64,000 nt of DNA from Hypericum androsaemum (GCA_963995505.1 OZ023190.1:8461344-8525343), one strand, 5' to 3'; positions 24,089-37,985 are shown, counted from the stretch's first letter. The notes: generated by a model not told the origin, from the letters alone. Numbers and translations are program-made.

Positions 24089-27000
24089 ATAAAAATGTGG
24101 TCCCCAAATTTTACTTAGAGAAAATTTTCTTACGAGTTATACAAATAGATGTATACTTTATTTTAAATCTCTTCTTACATCTCCACAGTAACTCTCTAAT
24201 CCAAAGTTTTTATACTCTAATTTTTTTTGGCACTTCCAATTTGCCAATTTTATCTGTTATTTGTGGCTTCAAAGATGAGTAGGACCTCATAAACATGATT
24301 TTCATGTGATAATGTCACCATTGTTATGGCGAAGCTGATACACTACTAGCCCAATCTACTCCAAATTCTCAATTGAGACAATACATCTAGAATTGTGGTT
24401 TTCACTTCTTAAAAATCTCTTTAACGCTATCAAAGGTGATACCTAAAGGAACATGTGTGTTCTCTTATTAAACCTTATATTTTTTATCTGAAAACTAAAT
24501 AAAACTCAATTCACTTGAATTCTTTTAAAATCCTTACTTTAGTTTACCCTTCATCTCTCAAACTATTCCAAACTAACTGGTACCTCTTTTTTTTTTGAAA
24601 AGGAAAGTCCAATTGACATTTCATAACTTATAACACAACTACATCAATTCTTAAGAACTCTATAACACCAAGTAACTTACTAAATAACTCATTCTTCTCA
24701 CTTTAATTGATCATTAAACACATCTTCATAGTTTCTCATATTAACTACAATCTTCATCAAAAGTATATGATATACTAGTGTCTTAACTATGTAGTTCAAT
24801 TTCTATCCACATGTTATACTGTGAAATCTTCCAAAACTTATTCTCCTCTTAGGTAGTACGATGAGCAACATGTGTTTTTCCACATTAATTTATAGTTCCT
24901 TCCATCTCTTATCCTTGTAAATATCTTATTCTTTTCATTTATTCTCCAAACTATATAAATTCAAGATAAAAATCCTTCGATCAAATTTCATTTACTTATT
25001 TATAATGTGATGGTTCTTGTGGTTCTACTAATTATTCGATCAATTTTTTTTATCCGAATTTCTCATCCACTACTATAACCCTAATTATAAAGGATTCGCT
25101 GATCTTATGTCTTGACCATACTGGTTGATTCACAACCATTAATCATCATGTCAAATTCTCACACAGAACTTTACAAAGTTTCAACCATATTGTTTTAAAT
25201 TTCATGTTATATACATTTCAAATTTTGCGTAATCCCAAACCTAATTCTTTCTGATATAACCACGAAGTTAGTCGTAACTTCTATTATCTCTTTCTATCAT
25301 TTTTCTCAGACTCAAAACTTACTTATGCATAATTCTGTTCATCTTAATTTTTCCATATATCTCAAATCTTTTATTATACTTATTGTTCTTTTAATAAATT
25401 TTCTTTAATTTCATTTTTTTGCCATACCTTTGGTAGTTCTACCTAACTCTATTCATGTTTTTCCTAGACCACATTTTTCATCATTTTACTATCATTTACT
25501 TAATCAACCAAAAATATCAAAATCTTACATACATGTGATCCATTAAGTCTTAAAGGCTTGCTTGTTACCATGACACAACCAAAAGTCTTCTACAACCAAT
25601 TATATCATTTCATCACTTCCAAAATTCAAAATCATAACCTTTCACTAACTTAAATCCACGAACACCCCTACATATTTACCAAGCTCTCAACCACGCCTTT
25701 CTCGATTACAAACTTTCTCATTAGTATCAATCCTATAAATAATTGGTAGTTTCATGAAATTCACTACATTAGTTATAATAACTTTATTATCTCTTTTTTG
25801 CTATTCATATACACTTACTATTTTATTAAAATCATAAACTTATTTCCAAAAGATTTTAGCACTCAAATCATAATTCTTATAACAACGTTCATCATATTGA
25901 TGAACCATATGACAAATCACTACCTCGTAGCGAATATACTGAGTTCCAATGATTGTGTTGACCATATATTTTTCATTAGTGCAATGATCTTAATTCATTC
26001 TTCTTACAATTTGACAAACTACCTTAAATTTTTTTTTGTGTTAACCTAAATTTTTGTTCATTTGTCTAACTCTTTCCATTGAAGAAAATTCATACTTCGT
26101 AGTGCTATAAGCATGAACACTTTTCTCGTTGAAAAGTTCATATTACCTAATCTTGTTTTCCATTAAAAACTATTTCATCCAACACAACTTCTCAAGAATT
26201 TTCTTTCAAAAGTTAAATCTTGTTGTCTTTGAAGTTTCCATAATCTACATTATTGACCTATTGAGTTTAAAATTACAAGTTGCACAAAACTTCATACCAA
26301 ATCTCCCAAATCTTAGCAACTATCTCTTCACCATAGTACCATCCCTTTTAAATCTTAAATCTACAAACGGTACTAGCATACTTCAATGAGTCTTGTGCCG
26401 AAGTTCTCACTTTGATTCTCTAGTTTAACATATTTATCTTAGTATTTCCTAGATGTTCAATATATTTTCTTTTTAGAACCACATATATTCTTAAGGGTTT
26501 ACTTGATGGAGTGGTATCTACAAATACTTTCATCAAAGCACATACGAGTTTTCATCTCCCTAACATTTTCTAAAATTTGAACTCAAATTTTATTGTAACT
26601 TATCTTCATACTAATATAACTTTTATGACTATTAAGTCACTCGTATCTTGTCACTTCATATCTCAAAATTTTTACAATCCAACATACGTTCCATACCATG
26701 TGTACTCCTATTTTCATATTTCTTTACCTCAGATTTTAAGAGAAAATCACTTTATCATATTTTATTTACTAACTTTAAGTCATCTCAAATTAATATTTTC
26801 CTAGTCAAATCTTTTCGTTCATTTTTTTCTTTGAGTAATTATCTAGTTGATGATTTATCTCAAGTTTCTCTTATACAAATGACATTTGCTTCTCGCTCTT
26901 TTATAGAGCTTGCACAATATCATCTCAATATTGGTGTACTTATTGTAGCTATAAGCTAACTCATTTGTAGATTATCAAAATTTTATGTTATAACTCCATC

Positions 27001-28048
27001 TCACATTCTTCAAAACTTAGGTTATATGCATTAGATCATTATCTGATTATACAGAGAAACTTTAGTCAAATTCAGAAGGCTTCTATCTAGCCTCTGAAAT
27101 CTTTTGTCGAACCAATATGTATATTTTGTAGTTTGATCAAAATTGTTGACCATTTATGTTTTATGTTGTTCGACTAACTTATTACTAACCATTGTGCGAA
27201 TTATCTTATGAAAAGTTCTCTTTGACAAAATCCATAATCATAATTCAAACCAAGATTCATACTAAATCTTATCTTCCTCAAAACACTCAAAGTTGTCATA
27301 GTAAATTATTTTATTAGAATTTAATTACATATAGCCTAATCCCATAATTTTATTCATAATTAATCTCATATTACTTTCCAAATATATATTTTCTTATATC
27401 AAAGCAAACTTATGACTTAGTTTCTCATGTATTCTCCTTCCACACAACGTTGTTCATAACTTCTACTTTTCAAACATATTTACATTCAAAAGTCAGAATT
27501 CTCAATGCACCTCTATGAAAAATAATCACAGAAGTTACAAAGGCATACTCAAACATTTGGTGAGACTCATACCAATGGCCCAATTTATATATATAGGAAG
27601 AAATCAAATATATAAGGGTGTATAGATGATTTGGACAAAGTGGTGATCAGTCACTTTATCAAAATCTCACCCAATGAACGATTTTCATATATATAAATAT
27701 ATATACTCAAATGGGCTCTCCAAAGAAATACATATACAAATGTTAGAAGAATTCTCACCATAATGTTGAGCGAATGCCTTGTGATAACAAGATAGCTTCA
27801 CAAAAGTTTTTCAAATAAGAATGTCAAACACAAACATCTCACATCTCAAGCAAAATATATTTGCCCAACTTTCATATTCATCACACCATCATGTTCAAAT
27901 AGAAACAAATATTTGTTGACACGGGAAAATAATTACGGCACGAGAAAATGACACAGGTGGAAGAGACACAGAGATATTAGGAATCCTATTCTCCGTAGCA
28001 CAACTTAAGAAACTTGACATGATGTTTCAAACAAGGCTCTATCCTAGA

Positions 28049-28060
28049 GCTCTGATACCA
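28049..28060 (-). other. Primer-binding site complementary to initiator tRNA-Met
   Basis: GCTCTGATACCA on + is TGGTATCAGAGC in sense, the canonical plant tRNA-iMet PBS, beginning 4 nt after the 5' LTR end (...GGTCGTGACA, then GATG). Minus-strand DNA synthesis would start here. Confidence 0.92.
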
Positions 28061-28064
28061 CATC

Positions 28065-30390
28065 TGTCACGACCCAAATCTGTGGTCGGTGACAGGCGCT
28101 AGACATCGACTCCTTTAATCACAAAATAAATCTAGCCAGCCTCTAACATATTCAAATTTATAATCATAAGTAATTAAACATAAAATTATGACTTAATGAT
28201 CTTTAGTTTCATATTCCAAATTTACAAAATATAAGCCAAGCTTTTTCTCTATTATACATACTCCCCAAGATCAAAACAAATCATGTGACTACGGAGCTTC
28301 TAGATCAAAAAGCAAAATAAAAACTGAAGACCTCGATCCCAGCCCTAGAGAACAAAGCAGACTTGGTACAATCATAGTAGATCTTTGAACTAATACAACT
28401 CATGTACGAGTTCTTGCAAAACTGGTAGGAGGGGGGATGAGTGTTTTCAGTAAACAAATAAGATATGCATCGCAATTTATTTAGCTACTCAATGCTCAAA
28501 CATATCTAACACATGCATATGACTAACATGGCAATTGCATCATGCAGACATTTAGATTATCATACTGTCTTATTTACCAATGACCAAATATTAACATATG
28601 ATCACAAAGGCACAGAAACATGAGCAAACTACGCAATGTCCCATACCATCACGTAATTTGACAGATGACACATAATTCAAATATCATATAGAAGAGCTGA
28701 CGAACATTCGGCAAGATCTAGATAATGTCACTCCAACCCCGACACGAGGATACCATATCTCAAAGGCGCCATCAGAAACTAACCCCGCCGGCCAAACAGA
28801 TCATATCAGAATCCATTGTATCCTCAGTATATGTGCACATATGCCAACATCCCCGGTTAGTCACGAGTAGATCTCTGCCTACTAGACGTCCATATCACAG
28901 AGCGGAGCCATCCATATAACAGACTTTCATATCATAACAAATTCATAGACTCCCAAAATATATCAAACATATCCAGTGCTCCGCTGGGCCAAATTACACA
29001 AACTTTCACAAATCATAATGTCATACAAATGTTCATATGAAAAATGTACAAATGCACTCACATTACCATATTCAAATCATGACAAATAAATAGAGTGCGC
29101 TAAAGAAAGCACGAGTCACATATTATTTGTTTACCAATTTTGGCTCGATGACCATCTGGATCTACCGTCCTTCCAAAATTATAAATTCCATTGCTCTGAA
29201 TTCCTAGATTCAAATGAACTTCAATAATTGTTCCAAAATCTTTTTAAAATTGTATTGTTCATATTGATTAAGATATGCTTAATTTTTCCTTAACTAACTC
29301 TAATACACTCTCTTACTTAGTACCGATATCCATAAAATATCATAGCCTTCACAATTAAAATTTAAACTACCGAAGCCTACCACTTAATCTTTTCAAGCTC
29401 ACTTTAATTCACTTTAGGAAAATATACATCCTTTAGTGGCGATTGCAACCAAATTTCCTTGTTCTTTCCAATGATCGTTTTAAACTCCCACTTAGACCGA
29501 AAATCATCTTCACTTAATTTTAATTAACCATCATTATAAATAGTTACGGGTTTCTCAATCATCCTCAATTATTTCTCCTGCTCCTTAATTATCCTATTCA
29601 AACCAAGCCCAATAATTGCTAAATCTTCTTACAAATCATTTTGAACTATCAATTATTATAATATCTTATTTTACATTTCATGTTCTCGTTCTAAGTATAT
29701 TCGTAAAGGTTCCATAGAAAACTTCAAATAGGAAAAGCCATTAATACTTCCAAACTTCTCTAACTCACTCAACAATTAACTTCCTAACCAAATCTGACTT
29801 CTCACAATTCCAAAATGAAAAATTCCAAATCAGTTAACTTACCTCAGCTTCCCTTTTTCCCTCTCTCAATCGCTAAGCTTCCTTCTACGTTCTTTTTGTT
29901 TCTTTTCAATTTCTTTGTGGTGGAAAGGATAAACTGAGTAATTTATATTACTTACAGCAAGTTTCAACCGCCTCTTACTTTACCTTTATTTTATTTTTTT
30001 CACTTGGTGTCCATTTCTCAAGTCAGCCACGTATTCCTTTAATTATTTTTTTCTCTCCTCACCACATGTGTTCCCTTTATTTTCTTATGTTAATCTTTTC
30101 TTTACATGGTTATCTTTTATTTTGTTCTTTTTCTTGCTTTAAGAAAGTTAATCATATTGGGTTGCCACGTTTTCAAGTTCTGGTGTTAATTGTCAATTAA
30201 GTTCGCAACTATTACGTAATTGAATAATTCGCCTTAATTCATACCAAATTATATCTAACCATATTTTTTAGAATTTCACGATGACCAATTTGCGTTGCTA
30301 TTTTGAGATATAGTATATCATTATTATATAAATAATTTAGCATACTTAATTAAACCCAATTAAATTTAACTAAGATAATCGGGTATTACA
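28065..30390 (-). mobile_element. 5' LTR of element B
   Basis: This 2326-bp LTR has the same termini as the LTR at 21709-24075 and is alignable throughout. Deletions relative to that copy include one near 28447, one near 29210 and one near 29918. It carries the palindrome at 28829-28842 and the ACGTGGC motif at 30174-30180. It is followed by the CTTAT target duplication. Confidence 0.92.
30174..30180 (-). promoter_or_regulatory. ACGTGGC motif in U3 of element B 5' LTR
   Basis: GCCACGT on + lies about 210 bp downstream in sense from the LTR start at 30390, a position compatible with an upstream promoter element of U3. The role is inferred only from the motif and its recurrence in all copies. 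Confidence 0.45.
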
Positions 30391-30395
30391 CTTAT
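30391..30395. repeat. Right target-site duplication CTTAT of element B
   Basis: CTTAT follows the terminal CA and is identical to 21704-21708. The satellite continues directly. Confidence 0.93.
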
Positions 30396-33099
30396 CTTTC
30401 CTTATCTTGCCTCTTCTTTCTTTATCTTGCCTCTTCTTATCTTATCTTACCTTTTCTTTACTTATCTTGTTTTATCTTGCCTTTTCTTGCCTTATGTTGA
30501 CTTATCATGCCATATCTTGCCTTTTCTTTCCTTTTCTTACCCTTTCTTGCATTTTCTTGCCTTATCTTTCTTTTCCTTTCCTTTTCTTATCTTTTCTTAC
30601 CTTATCTTGCCTTATCTTTCCTTTTCTTGCCTTATGTTGCCTTATGTTGCCTTTTCTTGCCTTATTTTGGCTTATCTTGCCTTTTTTTCCTCATCTTACC
30701 TTTTCATGCCATATCTTGCATTTTCTTTCCTTTTCTTACCTTTTCCTTGCCTTATCTTGCCTTATCTTTTATTTTCTTGACTTTTCTTGCCTTATCTTGC
30801 CTTATCTTTTTGTATCTTGCCCTTTCTTTCCTTTTCTTTCCTCTTCTGTCCTTTTCTTGCCTTTTCTTTCCTTTTCTTTCCTTTTCTTGCCTTTTCTTGC
30901 CTTTTCTTGCCTTTTCTTGCTTTATCTTGCCTTTTCTTTCCTTTTTTTACCTTATCATGCCTTATCTTGCCTTTTCTAACCTTATCTTGCCAATTCTTGC
31001 CTTATCTGACCTTTTCTTTCCTTTTCTTGTCTTTTCTTATGTTGTCTTTCCTTATTTTGCCTGTGCTTGCCTTATCCTGCCTTTTCTTTTCTTTTCTTGC
31101 CTTATCTTGTCTTTCCTTGCCTTATTTTGACTTATCTTGTCTTTTCTTACCTTATATTTCCTTATCTTGCCACTTCTTGCCTTATCTTGCGTTTTATTGC
31201 CATATTTTGACTTTTCTTGCCTTTTCTTTCCATAACTTGCCTTTTCAAACCATATCTTGCCTTTTTCTTCATTTTCTTACATTTTCTTGCCTTTTTCGTA
31301 CCTTATCTTGCCTTATCTTTCCTTTTCTTGCCTTATCTTGCCTTTTCTTATCTTTTCTTACCTTATCTTTCCTTATATTGCCTTTTCTTTCCTTTTTTTG
31401 TCTTTCCATATCTTATCTTTTCTTATCTTGCCTCTTCTTGCCTTTTCTTGCTGTATCTTACCTTTTCTTGCCTTATCTTGACTTTTCTTGCCATATCTTG
31501 CCTTTTCTTTCCTTTTCTTGCCTTTTCTTGCCTTATCGTGCCTTTTCTTACCTTTTCTTGCCTTATCTTTTCTTATCTTTCCTTTTCTTTCCTTATCTTT
31601 CCTTTTCTTGACTTTTACTTACCTTTTCCTGTCTTATCTTGCCTTATGTTGCCTTTTCCTAATTTTTCTTGAATTATCTTACTTTTTCATGCATTATCTT
31701 ACTTTTTATTAACTTTTCTTCTTTATCTTGCCTCTTCTTGCCTTATCTTGCAATTTCTTTCTTTTTCTTGCCTTTTCACTCCCTTTTCTTATCTTTTCTT
31801 ACCTTATCTTTCCTTATCTTACCTCTTCTTGCCTTTTCATGCCTTATGTTGCCTTATGTTGCCTGATTTTGACTTATCTTACCATTTCTTGCTTTATGTT
31901 GACTTATCTGGCCTTTTCTTGCAATATCTTGCATTTTCTTTCATTTTCTTGCCTTTTCATTGCCTTTTTTTTCCTTATCTTGCCTTTTCTTGCCTTGTCT
32001 TTCCTTTTCTTGCCTTATCTTGCCTTTTCTTACCTTTTCTTTCCCTTTCTTGCCTTTTCTTACCTTTTCTTGCCTTATCTTACCTTTACTTGCCTTTTCT
32101 AACCTTATCTTACCTTATCTTTCCTTATCTTACCTTTCCTTTCCTTTTCTTGTCTTTTCTTACCTTTTCTTTCCTTATCTTGCCTCTTCTTGCCTAATTT
32201 TACCTTTTCTTGCCTTTTTTGGCCTATTCTTGCCTTTTCTTGCCTTCTCTTTCCTTTTCTTACCTTATCTTGTCCTATCTTGCCTTTTCTAACCTTATCT
32301 TGCCTTTTCTTGCCTTATCTGACCTTTTCTTTCCTTTACTTGTCTTTTCTTACGTTGTCTTTCCTTATTTTGCCTCTGCTTGCCTTATCCTGCCTTTTCT
32401 TACCTTTTCTTTCCTTTTCTCGCCTTATCTTGCCTTTCCTTGCCTTATTTTAACTTATCTTGTCTTTTCTTACCTTATATTTCCTTATCTTGCCACTTCT
32501 TGCCTTATTTTGCCTTTTATTGCCTTATTTTGACTTTTCTTGCCTTTTCTTTCCTTAACTTGCCTTTTCTTTCCATATCTTGCCCTTTCTTTTATTTTCT
32601 TGCCTTTTCTTGCCTTTTTCGTACCTTATCTTGCCTTATCTTACCTTTTTTTGCCTTATCTTGCCCTATCTTGCCTTTTCTTATCTTTTCTTACCTTATC
32701 TTTCCTTATCTTGCCTTTTCTTGCCTTATCTATCCTTTTCATGCCTTATTTTGACTTTTCTTGCTTTTTCTTTCCTTATCATGCCATTTCTTGCCATATC
32801 TTGCCTTTTCTTGCATTTTCCTTTCCTTTTCATGCCTTTTCATGCCTTTTCTTGCCTTTTCTTTCCTTTTCTTGCCCCATCATGACTTTTATTGCCTTTT
32901 CTTGCCTTATAGTGATTTTTCTTGCCTTTTCTTGCCTTATCTTGCCATTTCTTGCCTTTTCTCGTCTTTTCTTGCATTATCTGACCTATTCTTGCCTATC
33001 TTTGCCTTTTCTAGCCTAATTTTTCCTTATCTTGCCGTTTCTTGCCTTCTCTTGCCTTATCTTGCCTTATCTTAACTTTTCTTATCTTTTCTTACCTTG

Positions 33100-35200
33100 T
33101 CTTTCCTTATCTCGCCTCTTCTTGCCTTATCTTGCCATTTCTTACCTTTTCTTTCCTTTTCTTGCCTTATCTTTCCTTTTCTTGCCTTATGATGCCTTTT
33201 CTTGCTTTATTTTGACTTATCTTGCCTTGTCTTTCCTTATCTTGCCTTTTGTTGCCTTATCTTGCCTTTACTTGCCTTTACTTGCCATATCTTGCATTTT
33301 CTTTTCTTTTCTTGCATTTTCCTTGCCTTTTCTTGCCTTATCTTGCCTTATTTTGCCTTTTCATTCCTTTCTTGCCTTATCTTGCGTTCCTTACCTTATC
33401 TTGCCTTCATCTTGCCTTTTCTTGCCTTTCGTTGCCATTTCCTTACCTTATTTTTCCTTTTCTTGCCTTTTTTGGCTTATCTTACCTTTTCTTGTCTTGT
33501 CTTTTCTTACCTTATCTTTCCTTATCTTGCTCTTCTTGCCTTTTCTTTCCTAATCTTGCCTTTTCTTGCATTATCTTGACTTTTCTTGCCTTTTCTTTCC
33601 TTTTCTTGCCTTATCTTGCCTTTTCCTTCCTTTTCTTGCCTTTTCCTTGCCTTTTCTTGGCTTTTCTTTCCATTTCTTGCCTTATCGAGCCTTTTCTTAC
33701 CATTTCTTGCCTTTTCTTTCCTTATCTTCTCTTTTCTTGCCTTTTCCTTACCTTTTCCTGTCTTATCTTGCCTTATATTTCCTTTTTCTACTTTTTCATG
33801 AATTTTGTTTCTTTTTCTAGCATTATCTTACTTTTTATTAATTCTTCTTCCTTATCTTGCCTCTTCTTGCATTTTCTTTCATTTTCTTGCCTTTTCTCAG
33901 CCTTTTCTTACCTTATCTTTCCTTATCTTGCCTCTTCTTGCCTTTCCTTGCATTATCTTGCCTTTTCTAGCCTTATCTTGCCTTTTCTTCCCTTATTTTG
34001 ACTTTTCTTCCAGTTTCTTTCCTTATCTTGCCTTTTCTTTCCTTATCTTGCCTTTTCTTACCTTATCTTACCTTTTTTGCCTTTTCTTAACTTTTCTAAC
34101 CTTATCTTTCCTTATCTTGCCTTGCCTTATCTTACCTTTTCTTTCCTTTTCTTACCTTTTCTTGCCTTTTCTTGCCTTATAGTGACTTATCTTGCCTTAT
34201 AGTAACTTTTCTTGCCTTATAGTGACTTTTCTTGCCTTATCTTACCTTATCTTGCCTTATCTTTCATTTTCTTGCCTTTTCCTTACCTATTCTTGCCTTA
34301 TCTTGACTTATCTTGGCTTATCTTTCCTTTTCTTGTCTTTTCTTCCCTTATCGTACCTTTTCTTGCCTTTTCTAACTTTATCTTGCCTTTTCTTACCTTC
34401 TCTTGCCTTCTCTTGCCTTATCTTGCCTTATCTTACATTTTTTGTCTTTTCTTACGTTGTCTTTCCTTATTTTGCCTCTTTTTGCCTTATCTTGCCATAT
34501 CTTTCCTTTTCTTTCCTTATTTTACCTTTTCTTACCTTATGCTGCCTTATGTTGCCTTTTCTTACCTTATTTTGACTTCTCTTGCCTTTTCCTTCCTTAT
34601 CTTATCTTTTCTTCCCATATCTTACATTTTCTTTCCTTTTCTTGCCTTTTCCTTGCCGTATCTTGCCTTATCTTGCCTTTTCTTTCCTTTTCTTGCTTTA
34701 TCTTGCCTTTTCTTGCCTTATCTTGACTTACCTTGCCTTATCTTTCCCTATCTTGCCTTTTCTTTCCTTTGCCTTTTCTTATATTTTATTGACTTATCTT
34801 GCCTTATGTTGCCTATCCTTACCTTTTCGTACCTTATCTTGCTTTATCTTGCATTTTCTTGCCTTTCCTTGCCTTTTCGTGCCAGATCTTGCCTTTTCTT
34901 GCCTTATATTACCTTTTCTTTTCTTTTCTTTCCATATCTTATCTTTTCTTTTCTTGCCTTATCTTGACTTTTCTTGCCTTTTCTTGCCATATCTTGTCTT
35001 TTCTTGCCTTTTCTTGCCTTTTCTTTCCTTATCTTTCCTTTTCTTGACTTTTCCTTACCTTTTCCTGTCATATCTTGCCTTATATTGCCTTTTCTTAATT
35101 TTTCTTAAATTTTCTTGCTTTTTCTTGCATTACCTTACTTTTATTAACTTTTCTCCCTTATCTTGCCTCTTCTTGCCTTATCTTGCTTTTTATTGCCTTT
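33100..35200. repeat. Diverged higher-order block, copy 1 (matches 39800-41650)
   Basis: The order of variant monomers here is shared, with substitutions, with the array on the far side of the LTR at 37037-39795. For example, the TTATTAATTCTTCTTCC marker is at about 33835 and 40270, followed by CTTATAGTGACTTTTCTTGC variants and then a shared series down to the next marker at 35128 and 41605. The offset is about 6.4 kb. Edges are approximate. Confidence 0.6.
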
Positions 35201-37586
35201 TCACAGCCTTTTCTTCTCTTTTCTTACCTTACCTGGCCTCTTCTTACCTTTTCATGCCATATGTTGATTTATCTTGCTTGATTTTCACTTATCTTGCCAT
35301 TTCTTGTTTTATGTTGCCTTATCTTGTCTTTTCTTGCCATATCTTGCATTTTCTTTCCTTTTCATGCCTTTTCATTACCTTTTCATTGCCTTTTTTTGCC
35401 TTATCTTGCCTTTTCTTGCCTTATCTTTCCTTTTCTTGCCATATCTAGCCTTTTCTTTCCTTTTCTTGCATTTTCTTACCTTTTCTTGCCTTTTCTTGCC
35501 TTATCTTACCTTTTCTTGCCTTTTCTAACCTTATCTTGCCTTATCTTTCCTTATCTTACCTTTTCTTTCCTTTCCTTATCTTTTCTTACCTTTTCTTTCC
35601 TTATCTTGCCTCTTCTTGCCTCTTCTTGCCTTTTCTTTCCTTTTTTTGACTTATCTTGCCTTTTCTTGCCTTACGTTGCCTTATCTTGCCTTTTCTTGCC
35701 TTATTTTGGCTTATCTTGCCTTTTTTCCTAATCTTGCCTTTTCTTGCCATATCTTGCATTTTCTTTCTTTTCCTTGCCTTTTCCTTGCCTTATCTTGCCA
35801 TATCTTTCCTTTTCTTGCCTTATCTTGCCTTTTCTTGCCTTTTCTTGACTTATCTTGCCTTATCTTTCCGTATCTTGCCCTTTCTTTCCTTTTCTTTCCT
35901 TTTCTTTCCTCTTCTTGCCTTTTCTTTCCTTTTCTTTTATTTTCTTGCCTTTTTTTGCCTTATCTTGCCTATTCTTGCCTTTTCTTGCCTTATCTTGCCT
36001 TTTTTTCCTTTTCTTGCCTTATCTTGCCCTATCTTGCCTTTTCTAACATTATCTTGCCTTTTCTTGCCTTATCTGACCTTTCTTTCTTTTTCTTGTGTTT
36101 TCTTACGTTGTCTTTCCTTATCTTGCCTCTACTTGCCTTATCTTGCCTTTTCTTTCCTTTTCTTGCCTTATCTTGCCTTTCCTTGCCTTATTTTAACTTG
36201 TCTTGTCTTTTCTTACCTTATCTTTCCTTATCTTGCCACTTCTTGTCTTATCTTGCCTTTTATTGCCTTATTTTGACTTTTCTTGCCTTTTCTTTCCTTA
36301 ACTTGCCTTTTCTTACCATATCTTGCCTTTTCTTTCATTTTCTTACCTTTTCTTGCCTTTTTTGTACCTTATCGTGCCTTATCTTTCCTTTTCTTGCCTT
36401 ATCTTGCCTTATCTTGTCTTTTCTTTTCTTTTCTTATCTTATCTTTACTTATCTTTCCTTTTCTTGCCTTATCTTTCCTTTTCTTGCCTTATTTTGACTT
36501 TTCTTACCTTTTCTTTCCTTATCATGCCATATCTTGCATTTTCCTTTCCTTTTCATGCCTTATCTTGCCCCATCATGACTTTTCTTACCCCATCATGACT
36601 TTTCTTGCCTTTTCTTGCCTTATAGTGACTTTTCTTGCCTTTTCTTGTCGTTTGTTACCTTTTCTTGCTCGTTCTTACCTTTCTTGCCTTTTCTTGCCTT
36701 ATCTTTCCTTTTCTTGTCCTTTCTTGCATTATCTTACCTTTTCTTCCATTTCCTTGCTTTTTCTAACCTTATCTTGCCTTTTCTTACCTTATCTTACTGT
36801 TTCTTACCTTTTCTTGCTCTTTCTTACCTTATCTTGCCTTTTCTTACCTTATCTTTCCTTTTCTTATCTTTTCTTGCATTATCTTACCTATTCTTGCCTT
36901 TCCTTGCCTTTTCTAACCTTATCTTGCCTTATCTTGCCTTTTCTTGCCTTCTCTTGCCTTATCTTGCCTTATCATACCTTTTCTTGTCTTTTCTTACCTT
37001 GTCTTTCCTTATCTCGCCTCTTCTTGCTTTATCTTGTTATTAATTAAACATTCCCAGGATCAAACTAAATCTTGTGACTACAAAACTTCTAGATGAAAGA
37101 ACAAAATACAAACTGGAGACCTCGATACAAGTTCTGAAGAACAAATTGGACTTGGTACGATCAAAGTAGATCTGTGAACCAACACAACTCGCGTACGAGT
37201 TCCTGCAAAACTTCTGAGAGGGGGGGATGAGTGTTTTGGAACACCCAGTAAACAAATAACATATGCATCACAATTTATTTAGCCACTCAATGCACAAACA
37301 TACCTAACACATGCATATGACTAACATGATAATTGAATCATGCAGACATTTACATTATTCAAAGGTCATACTTACCAGATGACCACATATTAGCATATAA
37401 TCACAAAGGCACATAAACATGAACAAACTGCACAACGTCCCATTCCGTTACGTAATTTGACACATGAACACATAATTTTAAAATTAAATCACAGCGCTAG
37501 ATGAATATTCGGCAGAATCTAAATTGTGTCACTCCCTCTCCAACACGAGGATACCGTATCTCAACGACGCCGTCATCAACCAACCT

Positions 37587-37985
37587 CATCGGCCAAATAG
37601 TTCTGCCCGCCAGAAGGCAACTATATCGTATCAGAATCCATAAACTCATCAGCCAAATAGTTCTGACTGCTGGAAGACAACCGTATCATATCAAAATCCA
37701 TAACCTCATCTGCCAAATAGTTCTGCCCGTCGGAAGGCAACCATATCATATCAGAATCTATAACCTCATCGGCCAAATAGTTCTGCCCGTTGTAGGCAAC
37801 CATATCATATCAGAATCCATAACCTCATCGGCCAAATAGTTCTGCCTGCCGTAGGCAACCATATCATATCAGACCAACTTCATCGGCCAAATAGTTCTGC
37901 CCGCCGTAGGCAACCAATCATATCAGACCAACCTCATCGGCCAAATAGTTCTGCCCGCCGTAGGCAACCATATCATATCAAACCC
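37587..37985 (-). repeat. 55-60 bp tandem subrepeat in LTR E (about 7 copies)
   Basis: Units contain CATCGGCCAAATAGTTCTGC, starting near 37587, 37647, 37707, 37767, 37826, 37881 and 37935. The period is therefore 60, 60, 60, 59, 55 and 54 bp. It is the reverse complement of the array in LTR A. The open frames across it (37501-37839 +, 37621-37803 -) follow from the 60-bp period and are not called. Confidence 0.9.

Larger units (their letters stand above)
24076..28064 (-). mobile_element. Internal non-coding region of element B
   Basis: This is 3989 bp of AT-rich sequence between the LTRs. I find no open frame longer than about 100 codons on either strand and no recognisable gag-pol motif (CCHC knuckle, D-S/T-G, YVDD-like, HHCC or chromodomain). 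The purine-rich sense strand contains TA-rich microsatellite patches near 27587-27600 and 27690-27706. It is either a true LARD interior or a gag-pol region decayed beyond recognition by eye. The two LTRs are still similar (about 3% different in the sampled ends), which argues for an element that was already non-coding when it inserted. Confidence 0.8.
21709..30390 (-). mobile_element. Complete non-autonomous LTR retrotransposon B (LARD-like, Tekay/chromovirus-type ends)
   Basis: This 8682-bp element consists of two LTRs (21709-24075 and 28065-30390) around a 3989-bp internal region, flanked by perfect CTTAT duplications. The sense strand is -, because the PBS TGGTATCAGAGC lies beside the right LTR (28049-28060) and a polypurine tract beside the left LTR (24076-24088). 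No gag, protease, RT, RNase H, integrase or chromodomain is recognisable; the longest open frames inside are about 100 codons or less. Long LTRs with a multi-kilobase non-coding interior fit a LARD (large retrotransposon derivative) mobilised in trans. The end context (GGGGACCACATTTTTATAAG, then GGAGGAGAGAA, then TGTAATACCC) resembles the 3' end of Tekay-clade chromoviruses as I know it; that assignment is inference. Confidence 0.92.
30391..37036. repeat. Decameric satellite, block 3
   Basis: The CTTWTCTTGC array continues. Diverged higher-order copies are visible. The segment around CTTATCTTGCCACTTCTTGC followed by a TATTTTGACTTTTCTTGCC context and a CATAACTTGCC or CTTAACTTGCC context recurs at about 31171, 32494 and 36237 (offsets 1323 and 3743). 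CTTATAGTGACTTTTCTTGC variants cluster at 34170-34240 and 36600-36640. Marker segments (CATTATCTTACTTTTTATTA type) lie near 31693, 33823 and 35128. The open frames are periodicity artefacts. Confidence 0.97.

Noticed and set aside
24076..28064. A hidden gag-pol gene in the interior of element B
   Set aside because: I looked for protease, RT, integrase and zinc-knuckle motifs in the short frames of both strands and found none. A profile search could still detect decayed remnants.
37501..37839. 112-codon frame in LTR E and the overlapping antisense frame
   Set aside because: Both follow from the 60-bp (20-codon) tandem unit; no homology is recognisable.
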